64,000 nucleotides of DNA, from NCBI RefSeq assembly GCF_001642805.2, contig NZ_CP016948.1, positions 4,278,001 to 4,342,000 on the forward strand. The letters run 5' to 3'. Positions 29,140 to 41,835 of the stretch are shown here, one piece after another. The DNA is from Serratia surfactantfaciens. Lineage in GTDB: Bacteria > Pseudomonadota > Gammaproteobacteria > Enterobacterales > Enterobacteriaceae. The translations under genes and the position numbers were made by a program. Every line of letters begins with the position of its first letter. The stretch's first letter is position 1. Below the pieces are notes generated by a model, which made no database searches, was not told the DNA's origin, and worked only from the letters and a program-made list of their open reading frames with translations.

Positions 29140-29285
29140 GTGGCCTTTCACCTTCTCAACTGACGTACGGTCGCTTGCGACCCAGGTAACAGGGCTAGCC
29201 AGCGTTGTTGCGCCGTTCACCCACGGAGCCAGGCGTTGATGCTTTTATAAACATCCGGGTATCGGGTTCCCTTACGCTTCGGCTT

Positions 29286-29324
29286 ACTGTATTTTTATTC
29301 AAAATAAATGCATGAATATTGATA
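29286..29324. promoter_or_regulatory. Pair of ARG boxes (ArgR operators) between argC and argE
   Basis: Two 18-bp boxes, 29286-29303 (core TGTATTTTTATTCA) and 29307-29324 (core TGCATGAATATTGA), are separated by 3 bp, the canonical ArgR hexamer spacing. The consensus core is TGAAT-W4-ATTCA. They would repress argCBGH and argE together when arginine is abundant. Confidence 0.88.
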
Positions 29325-29349
29325 CTATCCTAACCAAAGGCTGTCAACA

Positions 29350-30501
29350 GTGAAGATGAAATTACCTCCATTTATTGAGCTGTACCGGGCGTTGATCGCC
29401 ACACCGTCGATCAGCGCCACCGATGCCGGCCTCGATCAGAGCAATGAGGCGTTAATCAACTTGCTGGCCGAATGGTTTGCCGACCTGGGCTTTCGCGTCG
29501 ACGTACAGCCGGTGCCGGAATCGCGCCACAAATTCAACCTGCTGGCCAGCATCGGCGAAGGCAGCGGCGGCCTGCTGCTGGCCGGCCATACCGATACGGT
29601 GCCTTACGACGAAGGCCGCTGGACGCGCGATCCCTTCACCCTGACCGAGCACGACAACAAGCTCTACGGCCTGGGCACCGCCGACATGAAAGGCTTCTTC
29701 GCCTTTATTCTGGATGCGGTGCGCGATATCGACGCGAGCAAACTGACCAAGCCGCTGTACATTTTAGCCACCGCAGATGAAGAAACGACGATGGCCGGCG
29801 CACGCTATTTCGCCGCCTCCACCGCCATTCGGCCGGATTTCGCCATCATCGGCGAACCGACCTCGCTGCAGCCAGTCCGCGCACACAAGGGCCACATGGC
29901 CAACGCCATTCGCATCGTCGGCCAGTCCGGCCACTCCAGCGATCCGGCGCGCGGCGTCAACGCCATCGATCTGATGCACGAATCCATCAGCCACCTGATG
30001 GCGCTGCGCAAAACCCTGCAGGAGCGTTACAACAACCCGGCGTTCGCCGTGCCTTATCCCACCATGAACTTCGGCCATATCAGCGGCGGCGACGCAGCCA
30101 ACCGCATCTGCGCCTGCTGCGAGCTGCACCTGGATATCCGCCCGCTGCCCGGCATGACGCTCGACAACATCAACGAACTGATGCATCAGGCGTTGGAGCC
30201 GGTGAGCCAACGCTGGCCGGGCCGCCTGAGCATCGAAGAGCTGCACGCGTCGGTGCCGGGCTACGAGTGCCCAACCGACCACCGCATGGTGGCAGTGATC
30301 GAGGAACTGCTGGGCACCCGCACCCAGGTGGTCAACTACTGCACCGAGGCGCCGTTCGTACAGCAGGTGTGTCCGACGTTAGTGCTCGGCCCCGGCTCTA
30401 TCGACCAGGCCCACCAGCCGGACGAGTACCTCGACACCGCGTTTATCGAACCGACGCGTAAACTGCTGGGCCAGCTGGTCACTCATTTTTGCCGGCAATA
30501 A
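29350..30501 (+). CDS. argE: Acetylornithine deacetylase
   Basis: ArgE hydrolyses N2-acetylornithine to ornithine; it is an M20-family di-metal hydrolase in the cytoplasm. The 383-residue protein, the E. coli length, has metal-ligand motifs [12 protein letters not shown] (about residue 79), [10 protein letters not shown] with the bridging Asp, and ADEETTMAG with the catalytic Glu. I chose the GTG at 29350 because the product [20 protein letters not shown] then matches E. coli; an ATG two codons later is possible. AAGG precedes it by 10 bp. It is divergent from argC under the shared ARG boxes. Confidence 0.97.
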   Translation: MKMKLPPFIELYRALIATPSISATDAGLDQSNEALINLLAEWFADLGFRVDVQPVPESRHKFNLLASIGEGSGGLLLAGHTDTVPYDEGRWTRDPFTLTEHDNKLYGLGTADMKGFFAFILDAVRDIDASKLTKPLYILATADEETTMAGARYFAASTAIRPDFAIIGEPTSLQPVRAHKGHMANAIRIVGQSGHSSDPARGVNAIDLMHESISHLMALRKTLQERYNNPAFAVPYPTMNFGHISGGDAANRICACCELHLDIRPLPGMTLDNINELMHQALEPVSQRWPGRLSIEELHASVPGYECPTDHRMVAVIEELLGTRTQVVNYCTEAPFVQQVCPTLVLGPGSIDQAHQPDEYLDTAFIEPTRKLLGQLVTHFCRQ

Positions 30502-30515
30502 ACCCGACATTTAAC

Positions 30516-30541
30516 AGGGGAAATGCTTTATGCTTTCCCCT
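30516..30541 (+). terminator. Hairpin after argE
   Basis: AGGGGAAA and TTTCCCCT enclose a 10-nt loop 15 bp after the argE stop. No T-run follows. The rest of the gap to ppc (30542-30760) is AT-rich promoter-like DNA in which I do not assign a specific promoter. Confidence 0.5.
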
Positions 30542-30760
30542 AACTCCAAATAAGTAGTAGACGGCGAAATAAGCCGTGCTGATAACCGACGTGCCGTAAT
30601 TAAATTTCAGAAAATGCGCCGATTTTGATGTTTTTTTGCTAAAAATAGTGTCAATTGGACGACTGGACAGGAACGCGGTGGGATCAGGCAGGCGGTCTGC
30701 GCCTGACGCGTGAAATTTATTTACAAGATAAAAATCATACAGAACTGGGTCAGGGGTTAT

Positions 30761-33397
30761 ATGAACGAACAATATTCGGCAATGCGCAGTAATGTCAGTA
30801 TGCTCGGCAAATTGCTCGGCGATACCATCAAAGAAGCGCTGGGCGAGCATATTCTCGATCGCGTAGAGACCATCCGTAAGCTTTCCAAATCCTCACGCGC
30901 CGGCAACGAAGCGCATCGCCAGGAACTGCTCTCCACCCTGCAGAACCTGTCCAACGACGAGCTGCTGCCGGTGGCGCGCGCCTTCAGCCAGTTCCTCAAC
31001 CTGACCAACGTCGCCGAGCAGTACCACAGCATTTCGCCCAACGGCGAAGCCGCCAGCAATCCGGAGGCGCTGGCCCAACTGTTCAGCCGCCTCAAAGACA
31101 AAAAGCTCAGCGACAAAGAGCTGCAACACGCAGTCTCGCAACTCTCCATCGAGCTGGTGCTGACGGCGCACCCGACGGAGATCACCCGCCGCACCCTGAT
31201 CCACAAGCTGGTGGAGGTCAACACCTGCCTCAGCCAGCTCGATCACAACGATCTGGCCGACTACGAGCGCAACAAGATCATGCGCCGCCTGCGCCAGCTG
31301 GTGGCCCAATCGTGGCACACCGATGAAATTCGCAAACACCGCCCTTCGCCGATCGACGAAGCCAAATGGGGTTTCGCGGTGGTGGAAAACAGCCTGTGGG
31401 AAGGTGTGCCGGCGTTCCTGCGCGAATTCAATGAACAGCTGGAAAACTCTATCGATTACAGCCTGCCGGCGGAAGCGGTGCCGGTGCGCTTCACCTCCTG
31501 GATGGGCGGCGATCGCGACGGCAACCCGAACGTGACCGCCGAAATTACCCGCCATGTGCTGCTGCTCAGCCGCTGGAAAGCTTGCGACCTGTTCACCCGC
31601 GATATTCAGGTGCTGGTCTCCGAGCTGTCGATGACCGAGTGCACCCCGGAGCTGCGCGCCCGCGCCGGCGGTGACGAGGTGCAGGAACCGTACCGCGAAA
31701 TCATGAAGCAGCTGCGCAGCCAGCTGATGAGCTCCCAGGCCTATCTGGAAGGCCGCCTGAAGGGCGAGCGCGTGCTGAAACCGCACGATCTGCTGGTGAA
31801 CAACGAACAGCTGTGGGAGCCGCTGTATGCCTGCTACCAATCGCTGCAGGCCTGCGGCATGGGCATCATCGCCAACGGCCAGTTGCTGGATACTCTGCGC
31901 CGCGTGCGCTGCTTCGGCGTGCCGCTGGTGCGCATCGACGTGCGCCAGGAGAGCACCCGCCATACCGAGGCCATCGCCGAGCTGACCCGCTACCTGGGGC
32001 TGGGCGACTATGAAAGCTGGTCGGAAGCCGATAAACAGGCGTTCCTGATCCGCGAACTGAACTCCAAACGCCCGCTGGTGCCGCTGAAGTGGGAGCCGAG
32101 CGCCGATACGCTGGAAGTGCTGGAAACCTGCCGGGTAATCGCCGAAGCGCCGCAGGGCTCGATCGCCGCCTACGTGATTTCAATGGCGCGCACGCCGTCC
32201 GACGTGCTGGCGGTGCACCTGCTGTTGAAAGAGGCCGGTTGCCCGTTCGCGCTGCCGGTCGCTCCGCTGTTCGAAACCCTCGACGACCTGAACAACGCCG
32301 ACGACGTGATGACCCAGTTGCTGAACATCGACTGGTATCGCGGCTTTATTCAGGGCAAACAGATGGTGATGATCGGCTATTCCGACTCGGCGAAAGACGC
32401 CGGCGTGATGGCCGCTTCCTGGGCGCAATACCGCGCGCAGGACGCGCTGATCAAAACCTGTGAAAAAGCCGGCGTGGCGCTGACGCTGTTCCACGGCCGC
32501 GGCGGCTCCATCGGCCGCGGCGGCGCACCGGCGCATGCGGCGCTGCTGTCGCAGCCGCCGGGCAGCCTAAAGGGCGGCCTGCGCGTCACCGAACAGGGCG
32601 AGATGATCCGCTTCAAGTTCGGCCTGCCGGAAGTCACTATCAGTAGTCTGGCGCTGTATGCCGGCGCGATCCTCGAGGCCAACCTGTTGCCGCCGCCGGA
32701 ACCGAAGAAAGAGTGGCGCGCGCTGATGGACGATCTGTCCGAGACCTCCTGCCGGATGTATCGCGGCTATGTGCGGGAAAACCCGGACTTCGTGCCTTAC
32801 TTCCGCGCGGCTACGCCGGAGCTGGAGTTGGGCAAACTGCCGCTGGGCTCGCGCCCGGCCAAACGCAAACCGAACGGCGGCGTGGAGAGCCTGCGCGCCA
32901 TTCCGTGGATCTTCGCCTGGACGCAGAATCGCCTGATGTTGCCGGCCTGGCTCGGTGCCGGCGCCGGATTGCAGGAAGCGGTGAAGGCCGGCAAACAGGC
33001 GGAGCTGGAGGCGATGTGCCGCGACTGGCCGTTCTTCTCCACCCGCATCGCCATGCTGGAAATGGTGTTCGCCAAGGCCGACCTGTGGCTGGCGGAATAC
33101 TACGATCAGCGCCTGGTGGATAAATCGCTGTGGCCGCTGGGCCAGCAGCTGCGCGATCAGTTGGAAAGCGACATCAAGGTGGTGCTGACCATCGCCAACG
33201 ACGCGCACCTGATGGAAGACCTGCCGTGGATCGCCGAATCCATCGCGCTGCGCAACGTTTATACCGACCCGCTGAACGTCCTGCAGGCCGAACTGCTGCA
33301 CCGTTCGCGTCAGCAGGAACAGCCCGACGCCCGCGTGGAGCAGGCGCTGATGGTCACCATCGCCGGCGTCGCCGCCGGGATGCGCAACACCGGCTAG
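30761..33397 (+). CDS. ppc: Phosphoenolpyruvate carboxylase
   Basis: Ppc carboxylates phosphoenolpyruvate to oxaloacetate, replenishing the TCA cycle and feeding aspartate-family synthesis. The 878-residue protein (E. coli 883) has the catalytic His motif [14 protein letters not shown] (about residue 130) and the second signature [18 protein letters not shown] (about 572-589). The C-terminus MRNTG is the expected allosteric aspartate-site end. I chose the ATG at 30761 after CAGGGG. It sits between argE and metF, adjoining two pathways that consume aspartate. Confidence 0.98.
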   Translation: MNEQYSAMRSNVSMLGKLLGDTIKEALGEHILDRVETIRKLSKSSRAGNEAHRQELLSTLQNLSNDELLPVARAFSQFLNLTNVAEQYHSISPNGEAASNPEALAQLFSRLKDKKLSDKELQHAVSQLSIELVLTAHPTEITRRTLIHKLVEVNTCLSQLDHNDLADYERNKIMRRLRQLVAQSWHTDEIRKHRPSPIDEAKWGFAVVENSLWEGVPAFLREFNEQLENSIDYSLPAEAVPVRFTSWMGGDRDGNPNVTAEITRHVLLLSRWKACDLFTRDIQVLVSELSMTECTPELRARAGGDEVQEPYREIMKQLRSQLMSSQAYLEGRLKGERVLKPHDLLVNNEQLWEPLYACYQSLQACGMGIIANGQLLDTLRRVRCFGVPLVRIDVRQESTRHTEAIAELTRYLGLGDYESWSEADKQAFLIRELNSKRPLVPLKWEPSADTLEVLETCRVIAEAPQGSIAAYVISMARTPSDVLAVHLLLKEAGCPFALPVAPLFETLDDLNNADDVMTQLLNIDWYRGFIQGKQMVMIGYSDSAKDAGVMAASWAQYRAQDALIKTCEKAGVALTLFHGRGGSIGRGGAPAHAALLSQPPGSLKGGLRVTEQGEMIRFKFGLPEVTISSLALYAGAILEANLLPPPEPKKEWRALMDDLSETSCRMYRGYVRENPDFVPYFRAATPELELGKLPLGSRPAKRKPNGGVESLRAIPWIFAWTQNRLMLPAWLGAGAGLQEAVKAGKQAELEAMCRDWPFFSTRIAMLEMVFAKADLWLAEYYDQRLVDKSLWPLGQQLRDQLESDIKVVLTIANDAHLMEDLPWIAESIALRNVYTDPLNVLQAELLHRSRQQEQPDARVEQALMVTIAGVAAGMRNTG

Positions 33398-33409
33398 TGA
33401 GCCAAATCG

Positions 33410-33437
33410 CGGCCCCGTTTACCGGGGCCGTTTTTTT
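33410..33437 (+). terminator. ppc terminator
   Basis: An 8-bp stem, CGGCCCCG and CGGGGCCG, with a 5-nt loop runs into seven T's, 12 bp after the ppc stop. Confidence 0.93.
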
Positions 33438-33451
33438 ATGCCTTCCCCCAC

Positions 33452-33484
33452 AAAAAAGGGCGCCGCGATAAAGCGACGCCCTTT
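33452..33484 (-). terminator. metF terminator
   Basis: Read on the minus strand, a 12-bp stem with one mismatch (33455-33466 with 33473-33484) and a 6-nt loop runs into a T-run formed by the A's at 33452-33457. It ends the metF transcript 26 bp after its stop. Confidence 0.88.
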
Positions 33485-33509
33485 CTTCATGGGAACAGGC
33501 CTGCCAGTG

Positions 33510-34427
<918 letters not shown>

Positions 34428-34451
34428 TCACTGTTTTTATTTCATCTTGAT

Positions 34452-34483
34452 GAGCGTCTATACGTTTAGACGTCTAGATAGAA
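34452..34483. promoter_or_regulatory. MetJ operator (tandem met boxes) of metF
   Basis: Four contiguous 8-bp units lie at 34452-34459, 34460-34467, 34468-34475 and 34476-34483. The third is the perfect consensus AGACGTCT, the first two match 5-6 of 8, and the fourth is weak. Cooperative MetJ binding with S-adenosylmethionine would repress metF. Confidence 0.9.
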
Positions 34484-34593
34484 AATGCCGCATGTTGGCT
34501 AAAGAGTCAACAGGAAAATGAGGGGAATAAGATGATTAATCCTCACCCGCTCAAAGAGGGAATTTCATGATAGCGACAAGGATAAGTATGGCA

Positions 34594-34626
34594 GGAAAAG
34601 CAAAGGGGCGCGGTGAACCCGCGCCC
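34594..34626 (-). terminator. metBL terminator
   Basis: On the minus strand GGGCGCGG and CCGCGCCC with a short loop (34606-34626) are followed by CTTTGCTTTTCC, 8 bp after the metL stop. The interrupted T-tract suggests moderate efficiency. Confidence 0.7.
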
Positions 34627-34634
34627 GCAGAGGA

Positions 34635-37070
34635 TTAAAGCAGCTGCGCCAACCGGTTAAGGTCTGACTGGATCGCCCCGGCGGTCACGTCGCGACCGGC
34701 GCCCGGCCCGCGGATCACCAGTGGATTATCGCGATACCAGCGGCTCTCGATGGCGAACACGTTGTCGCACGGCAGCAGCGAGGCCAGCGGATGCTCAGGA
34801 CGCACGGCCTCAACGCCGACCCGCGCCTTGCCGTTGGCGTCGAAACGCGCCACGTGGCGCAACACCAGGCCCATTTCGCTGGCGGCCTCAAAGCGCTGCT
34901 GCATCTGCTGGTTCAGCGCCTCGCCGTTCTCGAAGAACTGATCGACGGAACCCAGCTCGCAGCCCGCCGGCACCAGCGACTCGACCCGCACCTGATTCGG
35001 CTCGATGTCGTAGCCCGCTTCGCGCGCCAGGATCACCAGCTTGCGCATCACGTCCTGACCGGAGAGATCGACCCGCGGATCCGGTTCGGTCAGCCCCTGC
35101 TGCCAGGCCTGATCCACCAGCTCGGTGAACGGCACCGTGCCGTCATACTGCAGGAACAGCCAGGAGAGCGTGCCGGAGAAGATGCCGCTGATCGCCAAAA
35201 TGCTGTCGCCACTGTCGCGCAGATCGCGCACCGTGTGGTTGACCGGCAGGCCGGCGCCGACGGTGGCGTTGTACAGCCAGTGGCGGCCGGTTTTGGCGAA
35301 GGCGTCGCGAATTTGGCGATAGGTCGCGCTGCACGAGGCACCCGCCAGCTTGTTGGCGCTGATCACGTGGAAACCGTAGCTGGCGAAGTCCAGATACTGC
35401 CCGGCCAGCTCTTCGCTGGCGGTCACGTCGAGCACCACCAGATCGTCGAACGGGTGCGCGCGCATCCACAGGAACAGCGACTCTTCGTCCAGCTCCTGCG
35501 CTTCGTCCTCAAAGAACGCCAGCGCGCGGCTGGCGTCCAGCCCGTCGTAATTCAGCAGGCTGCGGCGGCTGTCCACCACCCCCGCCAGGATAAATTCGAA
35601 GCCGCTGCGCGCGGAAATATTGGTCTGCTCGCGGGCGAACAGCTCCAGCCAGCGCGAGCCGATGTTGCCCTTGCCGAACAGCACCAGACCGATGCGCTTC
35701 TCGGCGCGGAACAGGCTTTGGTGCAGCCCCTGGATCAGCAGCGCGGTCGGCCCCTGGCGCAATACCGCCACCAGGCTGATGCCATCTTCCGCCTGCCAGA
35801 TAAACTCGACCGGCTGATCTTTCAGTTGCTGATAGAAACGGTGGCTGTGCAGCGGGTTCTTGCACACCCCGGCGCCGACCATCGCCACCAGCGCCAACCC
35901 TTCGCGCAGGCGCAGCTCGCCCGGCAGCGCGGCGGCCTGCAGCGTTGCCAGCGCGCTATTGACCACCTCGGAGGTATAGCACAGCTGCACCAGGTTGCGG
36001 TCAGGGTGGATCCCCACCGCCAGCGGTTTGATCTGCGCACGCTTGAGCACCAGATCCAACTCTTTCTGCGCCAGTTTGAAATCATGCTGAGCGGCGACGT
36101 GCAGTTCAATCAGGCACACATCGTCGTGGCTGGTGACAATCTTGGCGCCGGTGCCGGAAGCCAATACGCGCTCGATGCGCGTCGAGCCCTGCTCCGGCTG
36201 GTAGCTGCAACGCAGCTGAAGATCGATATCGCTGCCGGAGACCGGCTGCAGGGTGCGGGTGTGCAACACCGGCGCAGCCAGACGCGCCAGCTCGCTGGCT
36301 TCGTCCAGACGCAGCAGCGGCAGCAGGCAGGCGTCTTTCACCTTGCGCGGATCGGCGCTGTATACCCCGGCTACGTCGCTCCAGATGGTGACGCGCGCAG
36401 CACCGGCCAGCGCGCCGACCTGAGTGGCGGAGTAGTCGCTGCCGTTACGCCCCAACAGCACGGTTTCCCCGGCGTCGTTGCGCGAAATGAAGCCGGTCAC
36501 CACCAGGCGTTTGCCCGGATGTTGGGCCAGCAATTGTTGCAGCAGCGGGTAAGAACGGCCTTCATCCACCTGCGGCTGCGCGGCGCGCTCGGCGCGCAGG
36601 AAATCACGCGCATCCAGCCAGGCCGCCTGCATGTCCAGATGATTAAGCACCGCCGCCATCAGGCGCGCCGACCAGATCTCGCCGTGCCCGACCACTTCGG
36701 CATAGCACACGTCGTCGACTTTGCCGTCCAGCAGCACCGCCAGACGTTCCAGATCCTGAATGAATTCGGCGATCAGCGGCTCGGCGCTTTCCGGCGGCAG
36801 CAGGCCGCCGATAAGATCGCTATGATAACGACGCAACGTCTGCTGCACCTGGTGCGCAGACAGGCGATCGCTCTGGCTGAGCTTCAGCCAGTTGATCAAC
36901 TGGTTGGTGGTACTGCCGGCGGCCGATACCACCATCATGTCGCCCGGCTGGCTGTATTCCGCCATAATCCCGGCCACACGCAGATAACACTTCACATCCG
37001 CCAGACTGCTGCCGCCAAACTTGTGCAGTTGACGCCCGCTCACCGGCCCTGCTACAGCAATTGCATTCAT
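34635..37070 (-). CDS. metL: Bifunctional aspartokinase II / homoserine dehydrogenase II
   Basis: MetL phosphorylates aspartate and, with its C-terminal half, reduces aspartate semialdehyde to homoserine for methionine synthesis. The 811-residue protein (E. coli 810) has the kinase start KFGGSSLADVK, the motif GRNGSDYSATQVGALA, and the NAD-binding motif LFGKGNIGSRWLELF near residue 465. The dehydrogenase signature region (ISANKLAG, then SGTLSWLF) is intact. It starts 2 bp after metB in the same operon. It contains no threonine-type feedback data that can be read directly. Confidence 0.97.
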   Translation of the reverse strand: MNAIAVAGPVSGRQLHKFGGSSLADVKCYLRVAGIMAEYSQPGDMMVVSAAGSTTNQLINWLKLSQSDRLSAHQVQQTLRRYHSDLIGGLLPPESAEPLIAEFIQDLERLAVLLDGKVDDVCYAEVVGHGEIWSARLMAAVLNHLDMQAAWLDARDFLRAERAAQPQVDEGRSYPLLQQLLAQHPGKRLVVTGFISRNDAGETVLLGRNGSDYSATQVGALAGAARVTIWSDVAGVYSADPRKVKDACLLPLLRLDEASELARLAAPVLHTRTLQPVSGSDIDLQLRCSYQPEQGSTRIERVLASGTGAKIVTSHDDVCLIELHVAAQHDFKLAQKELDLVLKRAQIKPLAVGIHPDRNLVQLCYTSEVVNSALATLQAAALPGELRLREGLALVAMVGAGVCKNPLHSHRFYQQLKDQPVEFIWQAEDGISLVAVLRQGPTALLIQGLHQSLFRAEKRIGLVLFGKGNIGSRWLELFAREQTNISARSGFEFILAGVVDSRRSLLNYDGLDASRALAFFEDEAQELDEESLFLWMRAHPFDDLVVLDVTASEELAGQYLDFASYGFHVISANKLAGASCSATYRQIRDAFAKTGRHWLYNATVGAGLPVNHTVRDLRDSGDSILAISGIFSGTLSWLFLQYDGTVPFTELVDQAWQQGLTEPDPRVDLSGQDVMRKLVILAREAGYDIEPNQVRVESLVPAGCELGSVDQFFENGEALNQQMQQRFEAASEMGLVLRHVARFDANGKARVGVEAVRPEHPLASLLPCDNVFAIESRWYRDNPLVIRGPGAGRDVTAGAIQSDLNRLAQLL

Positions 37071-37072
37071 GC

Positions 37073-38233
37073 TTACCTCGTTGCCGCCGCCTGGAAAGCG
37101 CGTTCCAGATCGGCAATCAAATCTTCACTGTCTTCAATACCCACGGAAATGCGCAGCAGGCTCTCGGAGATGCCGGCCGCTGCCCGCGCCTCCGCCGCCA
37201 TACCGGCGTGGGTCATGGTCGCTGCATGCGAGATCAGGCTTTCTACGCCGCCCAGCGATTCTGCCAGAGTAAACAGCTCAAGGGCAGAAAGAAAACGGCG
37301 CAGCACCGCTTCATCGCCGTCCAGTTCAAAACTCAGCATCGCGCCGAAACCGCGCTGCTGCCGGCGGGCGATCTCATGCCCCGGATTTTCCGGCAGGGAA
37401 GGATGATACAGCTTTTTCACCAGCGGTTGCTGCTGTAAATAGCCGACAATCGCTTCGGCGTTTTGTTGCGCCGCCTTGATGCGCGGCGACAGCGTGCGCA
37501 TGCCGCGCAGCAGCAGATAGCTGTCGAACGCGCCGCCGGTCACGCCGATGTTGTTCGCCCACCAGGCCAGTTCGACCGCCAGCTCGGGATCTTTGGCGAT
37601 CACCGCGCCGGCCACCACGTCCGAATGTCCGTTCAGGTATTTGGTGCAAGAATGGACCACCAGATCGGCGCCGAGTTCGATCGGCTGTTGCAGGGCCGGG
37701 CTGAGGAAGGTGTTGTCCACCACCGTCAACGCACCCGCAGCGTGCGCGGCGGTGCAGATCGCCGCGATGTCCACCACCCGCAGCAGCGGATTGCTGGGGC
37801 TTTCAATCAGCACCAGCTTGGGCTTTTGCGCCAGCGCCTGCTGCAGGGCTTCTTCATTGCCCTGATCGACGAACAGCACCCGATAGGCGCCGCGCTTGCT
37901 CAAACTGTCGAATAACCGATAGCTGCCGCCGTAGCAGTCGTGCGGCGCCACCAGCAGATCGCCGGGCTTCAGCAGCACTGTAGTCACCAGATGGATCGCC
38001 GACATGCCGCTGCCGGTCATGACCGCGCCGGCACCGCCTTCCAGCTCCGCCAACGCGCGCTGCACCACGTCGCGCGTCGGGTTGCCGCGGCGCGAGTAGT
38101 CATGGGCTCGGGGTTGGTTGAAGTCGGTAAAGTTATAGGTGCTGGACAGATGAATCGGCGGGACAACGCAGCCATACTGTTCGTCGTCGTTCAGGCCGCT
38201 GCGTACGGCAATCGTGGCTGGTTTACGCGTCAT
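37073..38233 (-). CDS. metB: Cystathionine gamma-synthase
   Basis: MetB condenses O-succinylhomoserine with cysteine to give cystathionine. It is a fold-type I PLP enzyme of 386 residues, the E. coli length. The PLP lysine is in VVHSCTKYLNGHSDVV near residue 198, and the family stretch YSRRGNPTRDVVQRAL is present. Its start codon is followed by MTRKPATIAVRSG. It is divergent from metJ with four met boxes 59 bp upstream, and is cotranscribed with metL. Confidence 0.98.
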   Translation of the reverse strand: MTRKPATIAVRSGLNDDEQYGCVVPPIHLSSTYNFTDFNQPRAHDYSRRGNPTRDVVQRALAELEGGAGAVMTGSGMSAIHLVTTVLLKPGDLLVAPHDCYGGSYRLFDSLSKRGAYRVLFVDQGNEEALQQALAQKPKLVLIESPSNPLLRVVDIAAICTAAHAAGALTVVDNTFLSPALQQPIELGADLVVHSCTKYLNGHSDVVAGAVIAKDPELAVELAWWANNIGVTGGAFDSYLLLRGMRTLSPRIKAAQQNAEAIVGYLQQQPLVKKLYHPSLPENPGHEIARRQQRGFGAMLSFELDGDEAVLRRFLSALELFTLAESLGGVESLISHAATMTHAGMAAEARAAAGISESLLRISVGIEDSEDLIADLERAFQAAATR

Positions 38234-38291
38234 GGGCTCGCTCGGCTCTCGGTTCGGTGAATGAGGCCTAAAGAGTAATCGCAGGATTGAT

Positions 38292-38323
38292 AGACGTCAA
38301 TACATCTGGACATCTAAACTTCT
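38292..38323. promoter_or_regulatory. MetJ operator (four tandem met boxes) of metBL and metJ
   Basis: Contiguous octamers AGACGTCA, ATACATCT, GGACATCT and AAACTTCT match consensus AGACGTCT at 7, 5, 6 and 5 positions. They lie just upstream of both the metB start and the metJ promoter, so MetJ can repress metBL and itself. Confidence 0.9.
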
Positions 38324-38334
38324 CTGCGTATAGA

Positions 38335-38363
38335 TTGAGCAATGGCACAATACCCGCTAAAAT
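38335..38363 (+). promoter_or_regulatory. metJ promoter candidate
   Basis: TTGAGC (38335-38340) and TAAAAT (38358-38363) are separated by exactly 17 bp, 11 bp downstream of the met boxes. It would give metJ a leader of about 165 nt. Confidence 0.6.
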
Positions 38364-38400
38364 TATGCCGATATGACATGACGATAAGATGTTGAGCCAC

Positions 38401-38499
38401 AATGCCCGGCCGAAGCGGGGCATTCAGTGACCCTGGTCGCGTAAAATTGACATTTATTTAGTGAGAACAGTGAAGATCGGGCATAATTGCCCGGTTTTT
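38401..38499 (+). other. Structured metJ leader with terminator-like hairpin
   Basis: AATGCCC/GGGCATT (38401-38424) is followed by CGGGCA-TAAT-TGCCCG (38478-38493), one G and five T's (38494-38499). The second has all parts of an intrinsic terminator in the metJ direction, 38 bp before the metJ ATG. It may attenuate metJ or end a short independent RNA. Confidence 0.6.
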
Positions 38500-38537
38500 A
38501 GAATTTTGTAATTTTTCTGACAAAGTTAAGGTGTCCC

Positions 38538-38855
38538 ATGGCTGAGTGGAACGGCGAGTATGTCAGCCCTTACGCTGAACACGGTAAAAAAAGCGAGCAA
38601 GTCAAAAAGATCACGGTATCCATTCCGCTGAAGGTCCTGAAAATCCTCACCGACGAACGGACCCGTCGCCAGGTCAACAACCTGCGCCACGCCACCAACA
38701 GCGAACTGCTGTGCGAAGCGTTTCTGCATGCCTTTACCGGCCAGCCGCTGCCGAATGATGAAGACCTGCGCAAAGAGCGCAGCGATGAAATTCCGGAAGC
38801 CGCAAAAGCGTTGATGCGCGAACTGGGTGTCGATCCCGATACCTGGGAATATTGA
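38538..38855 (+). CDS. metJ: Methionine regulon repressor MetJ
   Basis: MetJ is a ribbon-helix-helix dimer that represses met genes when bound to S-adenosylmethionine. The 105-residue protein, the E. coli length, has the DNA-contacting strand [16 protein letters not shown] (residues 22-37) and the corepressor-site region [17 protein letters not shown]. It is divergent from metB and followed by a bidirectional terminator shared with rpmE. Met boxes at 38292 and 34452 are its expected targets here. Confidence 0.99.
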   Translation: MAEWNGEYVSPYAEHGKKSEQVKKITVSIPLKVLKILTDERTRRQVNNLRHATNSELLCEAFLHAFTGQPLPNDEDLRKERSDEIPEAAKALMRELGVDPDTWEY

Positions 38856-38887
38856 GAACCGCCCGGCGAACGCCGGCGGCAGAAACG

Positions 38888-38913
38888 AAAAAAGGCGCCC
38901 AGGGCGCCTTTTT
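38888..38913. terminator. Bidirectional terminator of metJ and rpmE
   Basis: GGCGCC-CAG-GGCGCC is flanked by an A-run on the left and a T-run on the right, so it can terminate transcription from both convergent genes. Confidence 0.88.
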
Positions 38914-38932
38914 CATCGGACGATAAGAAATC

Positions 38933-39148
38933 TTATTTCTTAGCGCCTGGTACGCTGAAACGCTTGTTGAAGCGGTCAACGCGGCCACCGGTAGCAACGT
39001 CACGCTGCTTGCCAGTGTAGAACGGGTGGCATGCGCCACAAACGTCCAGGTTCAGATCGTGGCCCACGGTGGAGCGGATCTTCATCACGTTACCGCAAGA
39101 GCAGTTAGCAGTAACTTCTTCGTATTTTGGGTGGATACCTTGTTTCAT
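38933..39148 (-). CDS. rpmE: 50S ribosomal protein L31, zinc-binding form
   Basis: L31 bridges the large and small ribosomal subunits. The 71-residue protein keeps the zinc-ribbon cysteines in NCSCGN (16 and 18) and DVCGAC (37 and 40), so it is the C+ form that is replaced by the zinc-free paralogue under Zur control in many bacteria. The start [11 protein letters not shown] is family-typical. It is divergent from priA, as in E. coli. Confidence 0.98.
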   Translation of the reverse strand: MKQGIHPKYEEVTANCSCGNVMKIRSTVGHDLNLDVCGACHPFYTGKQRDVATGGRVDRFNKRFSVPGAKK

Positions 39149-39318
39149 GGGAAACCTCAGTTAAGGCCGTGTCGCTATCCAGCCCTGTTTCGCCAGACAC
39201 CACACGTGGTTGATAATAGAATTTTGGTATCGAATTATACCAAAGGCGGCAAATTATACAGCATTAGCCGGGGCGCGCAATCGGAACCGTACATTTGCCG
39301 ATGCGCCGTGTAAACTGA

Positions 39319-41544
<2,226 letters not shown>

Positions 41545-41835
41545 TCCCGGAAAAGTCCGATTTAGCTGCCGCAGTGCAAACGTTTACCCTTTAAATTGCG
41601 AGCGAACGCTAAAAAACCTTCTCAGGTCACATTTTTTATGCAAATTAGGTAACAAAGGCGGGGCGTATTCTGTTTAGAATGTCTGCGAGGGCAAATTTTG
41701 TCGCCACATCGCAGCGCGACGGAATGCCCGAACGCGAGTGGCGCTCAATGACAACAATCCCGCCACCGCATGCCGGACATTGTGAGCAAACAGCAGTAGC
41801 GGCGTCGGCATGGCGCTGACGCAAGGAGAAAGGCG
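41545..41835. promoter_or_regulatory. priA-cytR intergenic region
   Basis: This 291-bp gap holds no supportable gene. GGTCACA near 41603-41611 could be half of a CRP site, consistent with CRP control of cytR in E. coli, but the opposite half is poor. AAGGAG at 41822-41827 serves the TTG start of cytR. Confidence 0.35.

Larger units (their letters stand above)
38234..38537. promoter_or_regulatory. metB-metJ divergent control region
   Basis: This 304-bp gap contains no ORF I can support. From left to right it holds the met boxes (38292-38323), a plus-strand promoter (38335-38363), a hairpin (38401-38424) and a terminator-like hairpin with T-run (38478-38499), then the metJ ribosome site TTAAGG. 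Individual elements are listed separately. Confidence 0.85.

Noticed and set aside
34791..37406. Very long plus-strand open frame opposite metL
   Set aside because: It mirrors the metL codon pattern and has no recognisable domain. MetL on the other strand is complete.
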